The notes: generated from the sequence alone by a model not told the origin. Counted from the first letter of the stretch, positions 17,442-26,171 are shown. The stretch is 64,000 bases of DNA from 0-14-0-80-60-11 sp049322355 (GCA_049322355.1 JBMORG010000010.1:558001-622000); one strand, 5' to 3'. Translations and numbers: made by a program.

Positions 17442-18097
17442 GGCAACCTTTGCAAGAAAGGAAACGCCCCCGACAGACCCTCAAGAACGAATTGAACCGC
17501 CAAGGCGGCCATGATCAGCCCCATGATTCGGGTGAGCAGGCGGATGCCGGTGTCCTGCAGGTAATTCAAGAGGACCTGGGCAAAATGAAAGAAGATGTAG
17601 GCCAGGAAAAAGACCATTACCAGGGATAGCAAAATGAGGCTATCCTCCAAATAACTTTTGGACCGGCTGGTCAGGACCAATACGGTGGAGATGGCCCCCG
17701 GACCGCTGAGCAAAGGAACAGCCAAAGGGACCAAGGCTACTTCCCGGTAGTCGGCGGCATCCAAACTGGACGAGGTGTCGAAGCGGTTAAAGTGCCCGCG
17801 CCCCTCCAGCATATCGATGGCGATGCGAAACAGGACGAGGCCGCCGGCGATCTGAAAGGCCGGAATGGTGATGCCGATATACTGGAGGATAATGCGCCCC
17901 GCCAGAACAACCAGGGCCAGGATAAAGAAGGCATAAAGGCAGGCCTGCCAAGCCAGGCCCCGGGCCGCGGCGGGGGTATAGGCTGCGGATAAGGTCAAAT
18001 AAGGGAAGATATTTCCCAGCGGGTCGATAATAATGAACAGGGAAATTAGACTGGTAATCAGAAAGGCCCCTGTCGGACTAATTAAATTTGGTTCCAT
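17438..18097 (-). CDS. MarC/UPF0056 family inner-membrane protein
   Basis: The 219-residue protein has six predicted membrane helices and the family signatures FIIIDPLGNIFPYL near the N-terminus, LVLFRIAIDML after the third helix, and VPLAVPLLSGPGAISTVLV in the middle. The function of MarC-like proteins is not established; an early link to multiple antibiotic resistance was withdrawn. The start is the ATG at 18097; the upstream TTG frame overlaps the divergent gene. Only 32 bp separate it from that gene (homocysteine protein), so at least one promoter must lie inside coding sequence. Confidence 0.88.
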   Translation of the reverse strand: MEPNLISPTGAFLITSLISLFIIIDPLGNIFPYLTLSAAYTPAAARGLAWQACLYAFFILALVVLAGRIILQYIGITIPAFQIAGGLVLFRIAIDMLEGRGHFNRFDTSSSLDAADYREVALVPLAVPLLSGPGAISTVLVLTSRSKSYLEDSLILLSLVMVFFLAYIFFHFAQVLLNYLQDTGIRLLTRIMGLIMAALAVQFVLEGLSGAFPFLQRLP

Positions 18098-18129
18098 AAT
18101 CTGAGCGCGCTCGCCATGGAAGGGTGAAT

Positions 18130-19338
18130 ATGGCAAACTATCAGGTAAATAAAACTTACCAGGAAATTAATGATAAAATTAAGCGAGGTCAAGCGGTGGT
18201 GGTCACCGCCGAAGAAATTGTTGACATCGTCCGCCGCAAAGGCGAGGTGGAAGCGGCCCGGTCCGTGGACGTGGTGACCACAGGGACTTTTTCTCCCATG
18301 TGCTCTTCGGGCGCGTTTATCAATTTCGGTCATTCCAAGCCCCCCATCAAGGCGGCCCAGGTTTGGATCAACCATGTACCCGCCTATGCGGGTATCGCCG
18401 CGGTGGATATCTATATCGGCGCCACCGAACCTTGTGTGGAAGATCCCTTGAACAAGGTCTACCCCGGGGAGTTCAAATACGGCGGCGGCCACGTCATCCA
18501 GGATTTGGTGGCCGGCAAGACCGTCTACCTGAGGGCAGAGGCTTACGGCACCGACTGCTACCCCAACAAACATCTGGAGCGGGAAATAACCCTGAATCAG
18601 TTGACCAATGCCATTCTGTGCAACCCGCGCAACTGCTATCAAAATTACAACGTGGCGGTGAACCTTTCCAACCGGACCATCTACACCTACATGGGGCCGC
18701 TTCGCCCCCACGCCGGGAACGCCAATTATTGCACCGCGGGGGAACTCAGTCCCCTGTTCAATGATCCCTATTATCGCACCGTGGGGATCGGCACCCGCAT
18801 TTTTCTGGGGGGAGGGGTGGGCTACGTAGTCTTTCCCGGCACCCAGCACAACCCGAAAAAACCCCGTGGAGAAAACGGGGTGCCCCTGGGGCCGGCTGGA
18901 ACCCTGATGGTGGTGGGCGACATGAAACGGATGGATCCCCGGTACCTGGTGGGGGTAAGTTTTTTGGGATACGGCTGCTCTTTGGCGGTAGGGTTGGGAA
19001 TTCCCATTCCGCTGCTGAATGAGGAAATGGCTCATTTCTGCGGGGTTAGCGATGCCGACCTCATGGCTCCCATCGTTGATTATGGTAGCGACTATCCCGC
19101 GGGTACGGGCAACATTTTGGGTCAGGTGAGTTATGCCCAACTGAAGAGCGGCAATCTCACTCTGGGCGACAAACAGGTGACCACGGTGCCCCTCTCCAGC
19201 ATGGTCCGGGCCCGGGAGATCGCCCGGCACTTGCAGCAGTGGATCGAATCGGGGCGCTTTCTCCTGGGGGAACCGGTGGCGCCGTTGCCCTTAAATGACG
19301 AAGCCCACGATCTCAGCACCGCCGGCCACGATAGTTGA
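18130..19338 (+). CDS. DUF39 homocysteine biosynthesis protein (HcyBio family)
   Basis: The 402-residue protein matches the DUF39 family (methanogen MA1821). Characteristic pieces are VTTGTFSPMCSSGAFINFGHS near residue 45, GIAAVDIYIGATEP, GGGHVIQDLVAG and YGTDCYPN. In methanogens and Desulfovibrio this family is required for making homocysteine from aspartate semialdehyde and sulfide without O-acylhomoserine. Only the DUF39 part is present; the CBS domain or the separate NIL/ferredoxin partner often found with it is not in this window. The ATG at 18130 has GGAAGGG upstream; a GTG two codons earlier is less well placed. LarE and a PP-loop gene follow, making a sulfur-related cluster. Confidence 0.88.
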   Translation: MANYQVNKTYQEINDKIKRGQAVVVTAEEIVDIVRRKGEVEAARSVDVVTTGTFSPMCSSGAFINFGHSKPPIKAAQVWINHVPAYAGIAAVDIYIGATEPCVEDPLNKVYPGEFKYGGGHVIQDLVAGKTVYLRAEAYGTDCYPNKHLEREITLNQLTNAILCNPRNCYQNYNVAVNLSNRTIYTYMGPLRPHAGNANYCTAGELSPLFNDPYYRTVGIGTRIFLGGGVGYVVFPGTQHNPKKPRGENGVPLGPAGTLMVVGDMKRMDPRYLVGVSFLGYGCSLAVGLGIPIPLLNEEMAHFCGVSDADLMAPIVDYGSDYPAGTGNILGQVSYAQLKSGNLTLGDKQVTTVPLSSMVRAREIARHLQQWIESGRFLLGEPVAPLPLNDEAHDLSTAGHDS

Positions 19339-19417
19339 GACTTTGAATCCAATGTGGGGCGCACCTGGATTTGCGTCCTAAGAGAGTCTATCCGGCTTTT
19401 TTATTCACGGATTTTTA

Positions 19418-20191
19418 TTGATCGCCAATCAAAAGCCTATTCAAAATTTAGAATTATATCTTCAGTGCCAACCCCGGGCGGCCCTGCTGTTCTCCGGCGG
19501 AGTTGATTCCAGTTTCTTGCTGGCCACGGCCGCGCGGGTATTGGGATCAGGGGTCACGGCCATAACCTTTACCGGGCCCCACACCGCGCCGGGGGAACTG
19601 GCCGCGGCCTGGGCCTTAGCTAGACACCTTAAAGTGCCCCATGTGGTCCGGAGATTTGATCCCCTGAGCCTTCCGGAATTTCGGCACAACACCCTTAAAC
19701 GTTGCTATGCCTGCAAAAAAGCCATCATCACGCAGGCCTGGGAGATTGCCTCAGAGCTAAATCTCCCGGTTCTGTGGGACGGAACCAACCGGGATGATCT
19801 TGATGATTTTCGTCCCGGTTTCAAGGCCGTCCGGGAAATGGGGGTAGAAAGCCCGCTGCTGTTGGCGGGCCTCGGCAAAGAGAGCCTCCGCAACCTGAGT
19901 CCTGGTTTTGGCCTCGACGGTGCCAGGCCCTCCCAGAGTTGCCTGGCCACCCGCTTTCCCTATAACACAGAATTAAATGTAGATGATCTGGCCCGGGTGG
20001 GACGGGGCGAGGCCTGGCTAAGGCGCCGGGGCTTTTCCCGGGTGCGCCTTCGGGTACATGGGAACCGCGCTCGCCTGGAATTAGCGTTGCAAGAGTGGAG
20101 GGCCTTTCTATCACCGGAGGTGCACCGGCCCTTTACTGCCTTTATCGCGGGCTTGGGCTTTGAAGAAATCTCGTTGGATGGGCCCGGATGA
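19418..20191 (+). CDS. larE: LarE-type sacrificial sulfur transferase
   Basis: The 257-residue PP-loop protein has SGGVDSS at residues 26-32, RCYACK at 95-100, GTNRDD at 122-127, and PSQSCLATRFPY with Cys175 at the place of Cys176 of Lactobacillus plantarum LarE. LarE adenylates and sulfurates the carboxylates of the nickel-pincer nucleotide precursor, giving up the cysteine sulfur. The partners LarB and LarC are not in this window, so the cofactor target or even the substrate may differ. Translation seems to start at TTG (19418) with only a weak GGA upstream; no ATG lies before the PP-loop. It sits between the DUF39 gene and another PP-loop gene. Confidence 0.85.
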   Translation: MIANQKPIQNLELYLQCQPRAALLFSGGVDSSFLLATAARVLGSGVTAITFTGPHTAPGELAAAWALARHLKVPHVVRRFDPLSLPEFRHNTLKRCYACKKAIITQAWEIASELNLPVLWDGTNRDDLDDFRPGFKAVREMGVESPLLLAGLGKESLRNLSPGFGLDGARPSQSCLATRFPYNTELNVDDLARVGRGEAWLRRRGFSRVRLRVHGNRARLELALQEWRAFLSPEVHRPFTAFIAGLGFEEISLDGPG

Positions 20192-20271
20192 TTTTATCTG
20201 GAGCCCGGCGCAGGCAAAAAAAGGGCGAATGGCAAAAGTCGTTCCCGTTTTTTTGAAATGGGACAAAAACC

Positions 20272-20361
20272 AAAATCCCCTCTCCCTTCTTTGTCAAAGG
20301 GGGAACCATATTGAATTGCCTTTAAAATCCCCCTTTGGAAAAGGGGAATTAAGGCAGATTT
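20272..20361. repeat. Palindromic intergenic repeat, family A, copy 2
   Basis: This copy is diverged. It keeps AAATCCCC at the left, a first arm CCCTTCTTTGTCAAAGGG, a second hairpin CCCCCTTTGGAAAAGGGG, and a right end GGCAGATTT. It fills the gap between larE and the next PP-loop gene. Confidence 0.7.
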
Positions 20362-20458
20362 AAAAAAATCAGCAATCGGCGCTAATTTTTTCCAGCCGCT
20401 ATTGCTTTTCCAGAAAACCGAAAACAAAAAGCAAAGCAAAGCAAAACCTCTATTTATC

Positions 20459-21448
20459 ATGAAAAAAATCATCAGAGCTCTGGGGCTCTTTTCCGGCGGG
20501 CTGGACAGCATGTTGGCCGCGGCGGTATTGCGAGCCCAGGGGCTGGAAGTCACCCTCATCTGTTTGGTAACTCCATTTTTTGGAGCCCGGCGGGCCCGGG
20601 AATCCGCCGCTCACCTGGGCCTGCCCTTGTGGGAGGTGGATATCACCGACAAATATTTGCCCCTTATTTATGATCCTCCCCACGGCTTGGGGCGGTACCA
20701 CAACCCCTGTATCGACTGCCATATTCTGATGCTCCGGGAGGCCGGGGCACTGATGGAGGCCGAGGGCTTTGACCTGCTCTTTACCGGAGAGGTCCTGGGG
20801 CAGCGGCCCATGAGCCAGAACCGGGGCTCCCTAAACCTTATCGCCAAAGAATCAGGTTTTGCCGAGGTGCTGTTAAGACCTTTGAGCGCCAAATTCCTTA
20901 AAACCACCCGGCCAGAGTTGCTGGGTTGGGTGGACCGGGAGCGGTTGTTAAATCTTAGCGGCCGGGGACGTAAACGCCAGATGGTCATGGCCGAAGAATT
21001 CGGGATCACCCGCTATCCCGCGCCCGCGGGTGGGTGCCTCTTAACCGACCTGGGGTATGTGGCCCGGCTCAAGGAACTGCTGAGCTACCTGCAAGAGACA
21101 CCGGTCTCTCGGCGAGATTTGGAGTTGCTCAAGTATGGCCGGCATTTTCGTCTGCCCGGAGGAACCAAGGCGGTGGTAGGTCGCACCCAACGGGAGAATG
21201 AGGCGCTTCTGGGTCTGAAAGCTCCGGGGGATTTCCTGGTGAAGGTGGAAAAAATCCCCGGCCCGCTGGTACTAGTCTACGGGGCCGAATCTGCGGCGGA
21301 ACTGGAAGACGCCGCGATGCTGGCTGCGGCCTACAGCGATGCCAATCCGGGAACGCATGTGGAGGTTAAGGCCGAAAATGCCGGCCAGGAGCGGCTGTTC
21401 CGGCTCCATACTCCTGGCAAAGACCGGTTTAAGTCGTGGTTGCTGTGA
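20459..21448 (+). CDS. PP-loop (ThiI/MnmA-like) tRNA thiolation-type protein
   Basis: The 329-residue protein has an N-terminal ATP pyrophosphatase loop SGGLDS at residues 12-17, a C-x-x-C in NPCIDCHILM (84-87) and a further conserved-looking Cys193 in PAGGCLLTDLGY, in the manner of MnmA/ThiI-type sulfur-inserting enzymes. The C-terminal part (about 210-329) resembles the RNA-binding NFACT-R type domain that follows the PP-loop in uncharacterised epsilon- and deltaproteobacterial homologues. A role in tRNA thiouridine synthesis is inferred from the family. The start is the ATG at 20459; the open frame upstream is a low-complexity A-rich leader. It is the third sulfur-transfer gene in a row. 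Confidence 0.75.
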   Translation: MKKIIRALGLFSGGLDSMLAAAVLRAQGLEVTLICLVTPFFGARRARESAAHLGLPLWEVDITDKYLPLIYDPPHGLGRYHNPCIDCHILMLREAGALMEAEGFDLLFTGEVLGQRPMSQNRGSLNLIAKESGFAEVLLRPLSAKFLKTTRPELLGWVDRERLLNLSGRGRKRQMVMAEEFGITRYPAPAGGCLLTDLGYVARLKELLSYLQETPVSRRDLELLKYGRHFRLPGGTKAVVGRTQRENEALLGLKAPGDFLVKVEKIPGPLVLVYGAESAAELEDAAMLAAAYSDANPGTHVEVKAENAGQERLFRLHTPGKDRFKSWLL

Positions 21449-21484
21449 GATTAAAGGGATAAGGAATTTTTTTATCAATGAGCA

Positions 21485-21530
21485 AAAAGGGAGGGCAAAA
21501 GCAAATAACCTTCGCCCTCCTTTTAATTTT
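21485..21530. terminator. Bidirectional intrinsic terminator
   Basis: GGAGGGC (21490-21496) pairs with GCCCTCC (21514-21520), extended by A/T pairs on the outside. TTTTAATTTT follows on the plus strand and TTTTTGCT on the minus strand. It lies between the convergent PP-loop gene and the 69-residue gene. Confidence 0.75.
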
Positions 21531-21538
21531 AATAATTA

Positions 21539-21748
21539 CTAGCGGGCTCCCACTGGCTGATAAAAGGCCAGATCATGGTCCCGCCAGCTCAAAACGTAAC
21601 GCAATCCTTTGAGATTGATTTGGTGGGTTACCATCAAAAGCACCCGCTCCACCAGCCGACCATGATAGGGATGAGGCAAGATGGCAGTTATCAATTGCGG
21701 GGTTTCGAAGTCTTCACCGGTCAGGCTTTGGCCATATTCGTTTAGCAT
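21539..21748 (-). CDS. Small 69-residue protein, unknown
   Basis: I do not recognise this product. The frame starts at an ATG with AAGAAGGAA six to eight bases upstream and ends next to a bidirectional terminator, both good signs of a real gene. The sequence begins MLNEYGQSLTGEDFETPQL and continues with AILPHPYHGRLVERVLLM and LKGLRYVLSWRDHD. It looks like a soluble, mixed alpha/beta protein without cysteine or signal peptide. The 110-bp gap behind it on the other side contains an AT-rich stretch upstream that may hold its promoter. Confidence 0.6.
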   Translation of the reverse strand: MLNEYGQSLTGEDFETPQLITAILPHPYHGRLVERVLLMVTHQINLKGLRYVLSWRDHDLAFYQPVGAR

Positions 21749-21858
21749 GGGGGTTTCCTTCTTAAAACATCATTCCCCTCGGGGAAACATTTTAATTAAT
21801 TATATCATAATTACGAATAATGGCATGCCGCATGGAAGCAGATGTGCACTTATCCTTT

Positions 21859-23280
21859 TCAGCTCAAAGCCTCGCAGAGGCGGGGCACCAGGTGGTTGAA
21901 GTCCCCGTTGGACATCACTAAAACCACATCGCCGGAGCGCAGGTTCCGGAGCAGCCCTTCCAGAAGTAGGTCGGTATCGGGAAAGTAAAGCGCTTCCTTG
22001 CCGAGGCCCGTAAGGTCGGCCACCAACTGCCGAGAGGAAAATTGCTCCTCGGGCTCCACCTTCCACAGGTCCGGAGGCTCCCGCACCAAAATGAGGTCCG
22101 CGTCTTTAAAGGCCCTAGCATAAGGCTCCTGGAAGATTTTGCGTCGAGAGGTATTAGTGCGGGGCTCAAACGCGGCCACCAGGCGCCGGGCCGGGTAGGC
22201 CTGGCGCACCGCGGCCAGGGTTACTCCCACCGCTGTCGGATGATGGGCGAAGTCTTCCAGGACTAAAATCCCGTCAAATTCTCCGGCGATTTCCTGGCGT
22301 TTCTTGACCCCCCTAAACTCGGGTAAAACTTCTCTCAGGGCCAGGGGTTCGGCTCCCAACTCAGAGAGCACCGCTAACGCAGCCAGGGCATTCAAGACGT
22401 TGTGCTCCCCGACCATGGGCAGGAAAAACTCTCCCCACCGCGCCCCGTCTTTCAGGACTTCAAAGTTCATACCGCCGGGGGCCGGGCAAATTTTCGTGGC
22501 CCGCCAGGCGACATCGCCGCTAAGCCCATAAAAAGAGACGGCAGCGTGGTTACGCCCGCACACCTCCCGCACCAGAGGAGCGTCTCCCCAGGCCAGGACT
22601 CGCCCACCCGCCGGCACCGTGTCCAGGAAAGACTCGAAGGCCCGGATGATGCGGTCCAGGTCCGGGTAGATGTCGGCGTGATCGTATTCAATGGAGGTGA
22701 GCACCCCGGCCCGGGGCGTAAAGTGGACGAACTTGGGGCGCTTGTCGAAAAAGGCGGTGTCGTATTCATCCCCCTCCATGACTACGTAACGCCCGCGACC
22801 CACCCGGTAATTGGCCAGAAAATTCTTGGCGATCCCCCCTACCATAAACCCGGGGTCCAGCCCCAGACCATAAAGCAGCCAGGCGATAAGCGCGGTAGTG
22901 GTGGTTTTGCCGTGGGTGCCGGCCACCACGATGCTCTCTCGGTCGCCCACCAGGAAGCGGTTTAAGGCCTCCGGCAAGGAGAGGCGGGGCAGGTTGTTTG
23001 CCAGCACTGCCTGGGCCTCAAGGTTTTCCCGGCGGATGACGTTGCCCACCACCACCAGGTCGGGGACAGGGTCGAGGTTGGCCGGGCTGTAGCCGTTTTG
23101 GATAGAAATCCCCAGACCCTCAAGTAAGGTGCTCATGGGCGGGTAAACCTGCTCATCGGAGCCGGTCACAAGGTGGCCCTGCTCTTTCAGGATGCCGGCC
23201 AGAGCTGCCATGCCGGTGCCGCAGATGCCGAGGAGGTGGATGTGTTTTGTGGATTGTGTTGACATATCCGAGTTGCTCAT
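21859..23280 (-). CDS. mpl: UDP-MurNAc : tripeptide ligase (cell-wall recycling)
   Basis: The 473-residue Mur ligase has a dinucleotide-like N-terminal motif LLGICGTGMAALAG (residues about 16-29), the ATP loop GTHGKTTTTALI near residue 120, and EGDEYDTAFFDKRPKF near 170. The last motif separates Mpl, which attaches the recycled tripeptide L-Ala-gamma-D-Glu-meso-DAP to UDP-MurNAc, from MurC, which adds L-alanine. FEPRTNTSRR in the C-terminal domain agrees. It is followed at a distance by a serine hydrolase and ddl on the same strand, all peptidoglycan-related. A later in-frame ATG (MSTQST) is an alternative start five codons in. Confidence 0.9.
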   Translation of the reverse strand: MSNSDMSTQSTKHIHLLGICGTGMAALAGILKEQGHLVTGSDEQVYPPMSTLLEGLGISIQNGYSPANLDPVPDLVVVGNVIRRENLEAQAVLANNLPRLSLPEALNRFLVGDRESIVVAGTHGKTTTTALIAWLLYGLGLDPGFMVGGIAKNFLANYRVGRGRYVVMEGDEYDTAFFDKRPKFVHFTPRAGVLTSIEYDHADIYPDLDRIIRAFESFLDTVPAGGRVLAWGDAPLVREVCGRNHAAVSFYGLSGDVAWRATKICPAPGGMNFEVLKDGARWGEFFLPMVGEHNVLNALAALAVLSELGAEPLALREVLPEFRGVKKRQEIAGEFDGILVLEDFAHHPTAVGVTLAAVRQAYPARRLVAAFEPRTNTSRRKIFQEPYARAFKDADLILVREPPDLWKVEPEEQFSSRQLVADLTGLGKEALYFPDTDLLLEGLLRNLRSGDVVLVMSNGDFNHLVPRLCEALS

Positions 23281-23338
23281 GGCTAAAAATTAATCTTTGA
23301 TAATGCAGTAGCTATGGGATTTGCCAAAAGGTCCGGCC

Positions 23339-23405
23339 TGTCATTCTGCAACAAACCATACAAGAATCTCAAAAAATGAGATTCTTCGCTGCGCTCAGAA
23401 TGACA
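23339..23405. repeat. Palindromic intergenic repeat, family C, copy 2
   Basis: TGTCATTCTG at the left is mirrored by CAGAATGACA at the right; AGAATCTC / GAGATTCT form the inner arm. It is a shortened version of the 14453-14534 element, in the gap upstream of mpl. Confidence 0.75.
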
Positions 23406-23473
23406 AATATAATCGGCTAAGCAGCAACATATTGGCAAACACTATACGCGATGGCGCCTCTTTACCTTTAAGA

Positions 23474-24589
23474 CTAGCCAAACCCCAAAGCCCGGGACGC
23501 GGCTTCATGAAACCGGGGCCGGAAGGCGGCAATCTTGGTCTTATCGTCCCGGCCCAAGTGCACCCGGTTAGTCAATAAGACTACCATCAGGCCCGTCGTG
23601 AGGTCCAGCCAAAAAGAGGTGCCGGTGAACCCCAAATGGCCGACGCTGTTGGGTGAAAAATAACGCCCCGCGGCGCGAGTGGCCGGCGTCCCGCTGGGGG
23701 TGTCGAAGCCATAAGCCCGGTCCGCTTCAGGTGGTACCGTTAAGAAGTGTTTTGCCGCATCCGGGGTCAGCGGTCCGACCCCGTCGCCGCCGTAGGCGTG
23801 ATACAGGCAAGCCACAAGTTCAAACACCTCCCGTCCCGGGCCGAACAGACCGGCCTGCCCCGCCACTCCGCCCGCGGCCCAGGCGTTTTCGTCGTGGACC
23901 TCGCCCGCGTCGGTGCGTCCGGCAATGAGACCTCTTTCCGTCGCAGCATATCTGGGGTATTCGGTTGTCAGAGCGGCTTGGGCGGGTTTAGGCAAAGGAA
24001 TGAAGCCCAAAATATTCAATCCCAGGGGCCGGTAAATTTCTTCCTGGCAAAACTGGTTCAACCTCATGCCGCTGATGTGCTCCACCACCGCCTTCAGCAG
24101 CATGAAGCCCAGGTCGCTATAGACTGTGACGGTGGCCGGGACATGCTCCAAAGGGGCGGCCGCGGCTAGGCGTTCCAGAAGGGTAGGGCGGGCCGGCGCC
24201 GGAGCAGCCAGCACCTCCCGATAGAAAGGCCGCCAGGCGGGCAGGCCGGAGCGATGGGTTAGGATGCTCCCTAGAGTAAGGCCATGTTTGTCCGGCGGAA
24301 GCCAATCATTAGGGAGGACTTGTCCGAGAGATGTGGTCAGACTTACTTCCTGCCGCCCTGCCAGGACCATTAAGGCCAAAGCCGTGGCCAGGGGCTTGGT
24401 GAGGGAGGCCAGGTCGAAGACGGTCTCCATGTTTACTAACGCGTCTTGGGCGTCCCGGGACAGCCGCCCAGCAGCGCCTTCCCACAAGAGCTCTCCTTTA
24501 AGTCCTACCAGAGCCACCGCGGCGGTATAGACTTTCTGACTGACCCCGGATTCCAACAATTGTTGCAGAGGGGTCCAACGCTCAGACAA
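23474..24589 (-). CDS. Serine hydrolase of the beta-lactamase/PBP-like family (COG1680)
   Basis: The 371-residue protein has the S-x-x-K nucleophile motif in FDLASLTKPLATAL (about residues 57-70), a tyrosine motif YSDLGFMLL (about 165), and a C-terminal GHLGFTGTSFWLD that corresponds to the KTG-type strand. Such proteins include esterases, D-aminopeptidases and class C lactamase relatives; placement between mpl and ddl suggests a peptidoglycan or muropeptide substrate. No signal peptide is seen, so a cytoplasmic role in recycling is likely. The start is TTG (24589), supported by GAGGG six bases upstream and the absence of a nearby ATG. Confidence 0.85.
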   Translation of the reverse strand: MSERWTPLQQLLESGVSQKVYTAAVALVGLKGELLWEGAAGRLSRDAQDALVNMETVFDLASLTKPLATALALMVLAGRQEVSLTTSLGQVLPNDWLPPDKHGLTLGSILTHRSGLPAWRPFYREVLAAPAPARPTLLERLAAAAPLEHVPATVTVYSDLGFMLLKAVVEHISGMRLNQFCQEEIYRPLGLNILGFIPLPKPAQAALTTEYPRYAATERGLIAGRTDAGEVHDENAWAAGGVAGQAGLFGPGREVFELVACLYHAYGGDGVGPLTPDAAKHFLTVPPEADRAYGFDTPSGTPATRAAGRYFSPNSVGHLGFTGTSFWLDLTTGLMVVLLTNRVHLGRDDKTKIAAFRPRFHEAASRALGFG

Positions 24590-24602
24590 GGAAAACCCTC
24601 AT

Positions 24603-24626
24603 AAATGGTGCGCAGCGCACCCTACG
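24603..24626. repeat. Short hairpin repeat, family F, copy 2
   Basis: TAAATGGTGCGCAGCGCACCCTACG is a hairpin with GGTGCGC/GCGCACC arms; an inverted copy occurs at 10158-10180. It separates ddl from the serine hydrolase gene. Confidence 0.6.
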
Positions 24627-25554
24627 CTTTCTCCCTGGCTAAAGCGATCAGGGTGTCCAGAAGCTCCGGAAACGCGATGCCCGCAGCCTTGGCGGCCTGA
24701 GGAAATAGGCTGGTGGCGGTCATGCCGGGTATGGTATTGGTTTCCAGGACATAGATTTGACCATCACGGACCATCATGTCGGTGCGGGAATAGCCCCGGC
24801 AGCCCAGGGCCCGGTGAGCGGTCAGGGCGCATTCCTGAGCTTGACGGGTCAAATCGGCGTCAAGACGGGCCGGACAAATTTCTTCACTGGCGCCGGGCTG
24901 ATACTTGGCTTCGTAATCAAAGAAGTCATATTTGCTGGTCGGGATGATCTCCACCAGAGGCAGGGACTGCAGCCGGTCGTTGCCCAGAACCCCGCCAGTA
25001 ACTTCGGTGCCCTGGATGAATTCCTCCACCAGGACCCGGTTATCCAAGACAAAGGCGGCCTCCAGGCCGGATTTTAAGGTCTCAAGAGTCGCCGCCTTGG
25101 TAACCCCGATGCTGGAGCCTTCGTTCACCGGCTTGATTACCACCGGCAGTTTAAGAACCGCCTCGATTTCTCGGGGCGGAGGGGCTTCAGCGCGGTTAAA
25201 GATTAGGGCTTTGGGGACCTTGAGGCCAGCCTGTTGATAAAGGGTTTTGCTCAACTCTTTGTTCATGGCCAAAGCCGAAGCCAGAATCCCGGAGCCCTGG
25301 TAGGGGATCTCCAACAGGTCCAGGAGCCCCTGCATGGAGCCGTCTTCCCCGCCCCGCCCGTGCATGATGATGAGAGCCACATCCAGGTCATTGGCATCTT
25401 GCACCAGCCGCCCCAGGTCCGTCAGGGGATCATAGCGCCTGATGTCGTATTTGTCTTTATTGAGGGCCTGATAAACCTGGGTACCGCTTTTTAACGAGAC
25501 TTCCCGTTCCGAGGATTTGCCCCCGGCGATGAGGGCAAGGCGCAACTTTCCCAT
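24622..25554 (-). CDS. ddl: D-alanine--D-alanine ligase
   Basis: The 310-residue ATP-grasp enzyme makes the D-Ala-D-Ala dipeptide for peptidoglycan. Seen are ALIAGGKSSEREVSLKSG at the N-terminus (DdlB-like loop), HGRGGEDGSMQGLLDLL, the ATP-grasp lysine region PVVIKPVNEGSSIGV, and the C-terminal metal site VLETNTIPGMTATSL. HGRGGEDG replaces the more usual HGxxGEDG with no effect on key residues. The ATG at 25554 is preceded by GGAGGG at five bases; it lies inside the last 64 bases of the upstream HD gene, so translation of the two is probably coupled. A TTG five codons upstream is the other possible start. Confidence 0.94.
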   Translation of the reverse strand: MGKLRLALIAGGKSSEREVSLKSGTQVYQALNKDKYDIRRYDPLTDLGRLVQDANDLDVALIIMHGRGGEDGSMQGLLDLLEIPYQGSGILASALAMNKELSKTLYQQAGLKVPKALIFNRAEAPPPREIEAVLKLPVVIKPVNEGSSIGVTKAATLETLKSGLEAAFVLDNRVLVEEFIQGTEVTGGVLGNDRLQSLPLVEIIPTSKYDFFDYEAKYQPGASEEICPARLDADLTRQAQECALTAHRALGCRGYSRTDMMVRDGQIYVLETNTIPGMTATSLFPQAAKAAGIAFPELLDTLIALAREKA

Positions 25555-26129
25555 GAATCCCTCCGGCAATGGTTAAGGTTTAATAAGTTGGATGGTTCCA
25601 GTGGCAAGGAGGTGAAGATTTTTTCTTCCAAGGCCCTGGATCTGGCTTCCGTGGCCTTGATGCGGGCCAGGGCGTCGGAGGTGCGACCATAACGCACCTT
25701 GAGGTCGGCAAAGCGGTCCTCCAGGGTAACCACCTGGTCATGGAGCACCCGTTTGTCGGCGTAATTGACTAACTCCGCCTCCCGCAAGGGTCTGGCATCA
25801 ATGATTTCGGCAGAAAGATGCACGTGTTCCCGCACCACCTGGGCCACCTGGGGGTAGCCCAACCCCTCAAGAATTCCGGCCCCAAATTCGGCGTGATTAA
25901 CCAGCGTACCCAGGCAGGCGGTTTTTCCCAGATCGTGTAGCAGGGCGCCAGCCTCCACCAACGGCAGACACAGATCAAGTCCGGCGTTCGCCAGGGCCTC
26001 ACCCAAAAAGACCGCCACCTGCGTGACCCGAAAGCTGTGCTCCCGGATATTGGGGAGCATTTCGTGGATATCCATTAACTCCAGGCACTCGGCCCGGGAG
26101 GGAATTGCCAATGAAGGTGGTTTCTTCAT
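25491..26129 (-). CDS. HD-domain (HDIG-type) hydrolase
   Basis: The 212-residue protein has an HD phosphohydrolase domain: REHSFRVTQVAVFLGEAL (first His), LLHDLGKTACLG (HD pair) and HVHLSAEIID (later His), with YADKRVLHDQVVTLEDR closing the metal site. These small HD proteins are common in deltaproteobacteria and have no settled substrate. The C-terminal 25 residues (CRRDSWESCALPSSPG) are unlike the family and are read from the frame overlapping the start of ddl, which suggests the tail has drifted. It is the first gene of the ddl group on this strand. Confidence 0.8.
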   Translation of the reverse strand: MKKPPSLAIPSRAECLELMDIHEMLPNIREHSFRVTQVAVFLGEALANAGLDLCLPLVEAGALLHDLGKTACLGTLVNHAEFGAGILEGLGYPQVAQVVREHVHLSAEIIDARPLREAELVNYADKRVLHDQVVTLEDRFADLKVRYGRTSDALARIKATEARSRALEEKIFTSLPLEPSNLLNLNHCRRDSWESCALPSSPGANPRNGKSR

Positions 26130-26171
26130 AATATGAGAGCTAGTTAAGTGGACAATATGACATGCCAGTTT

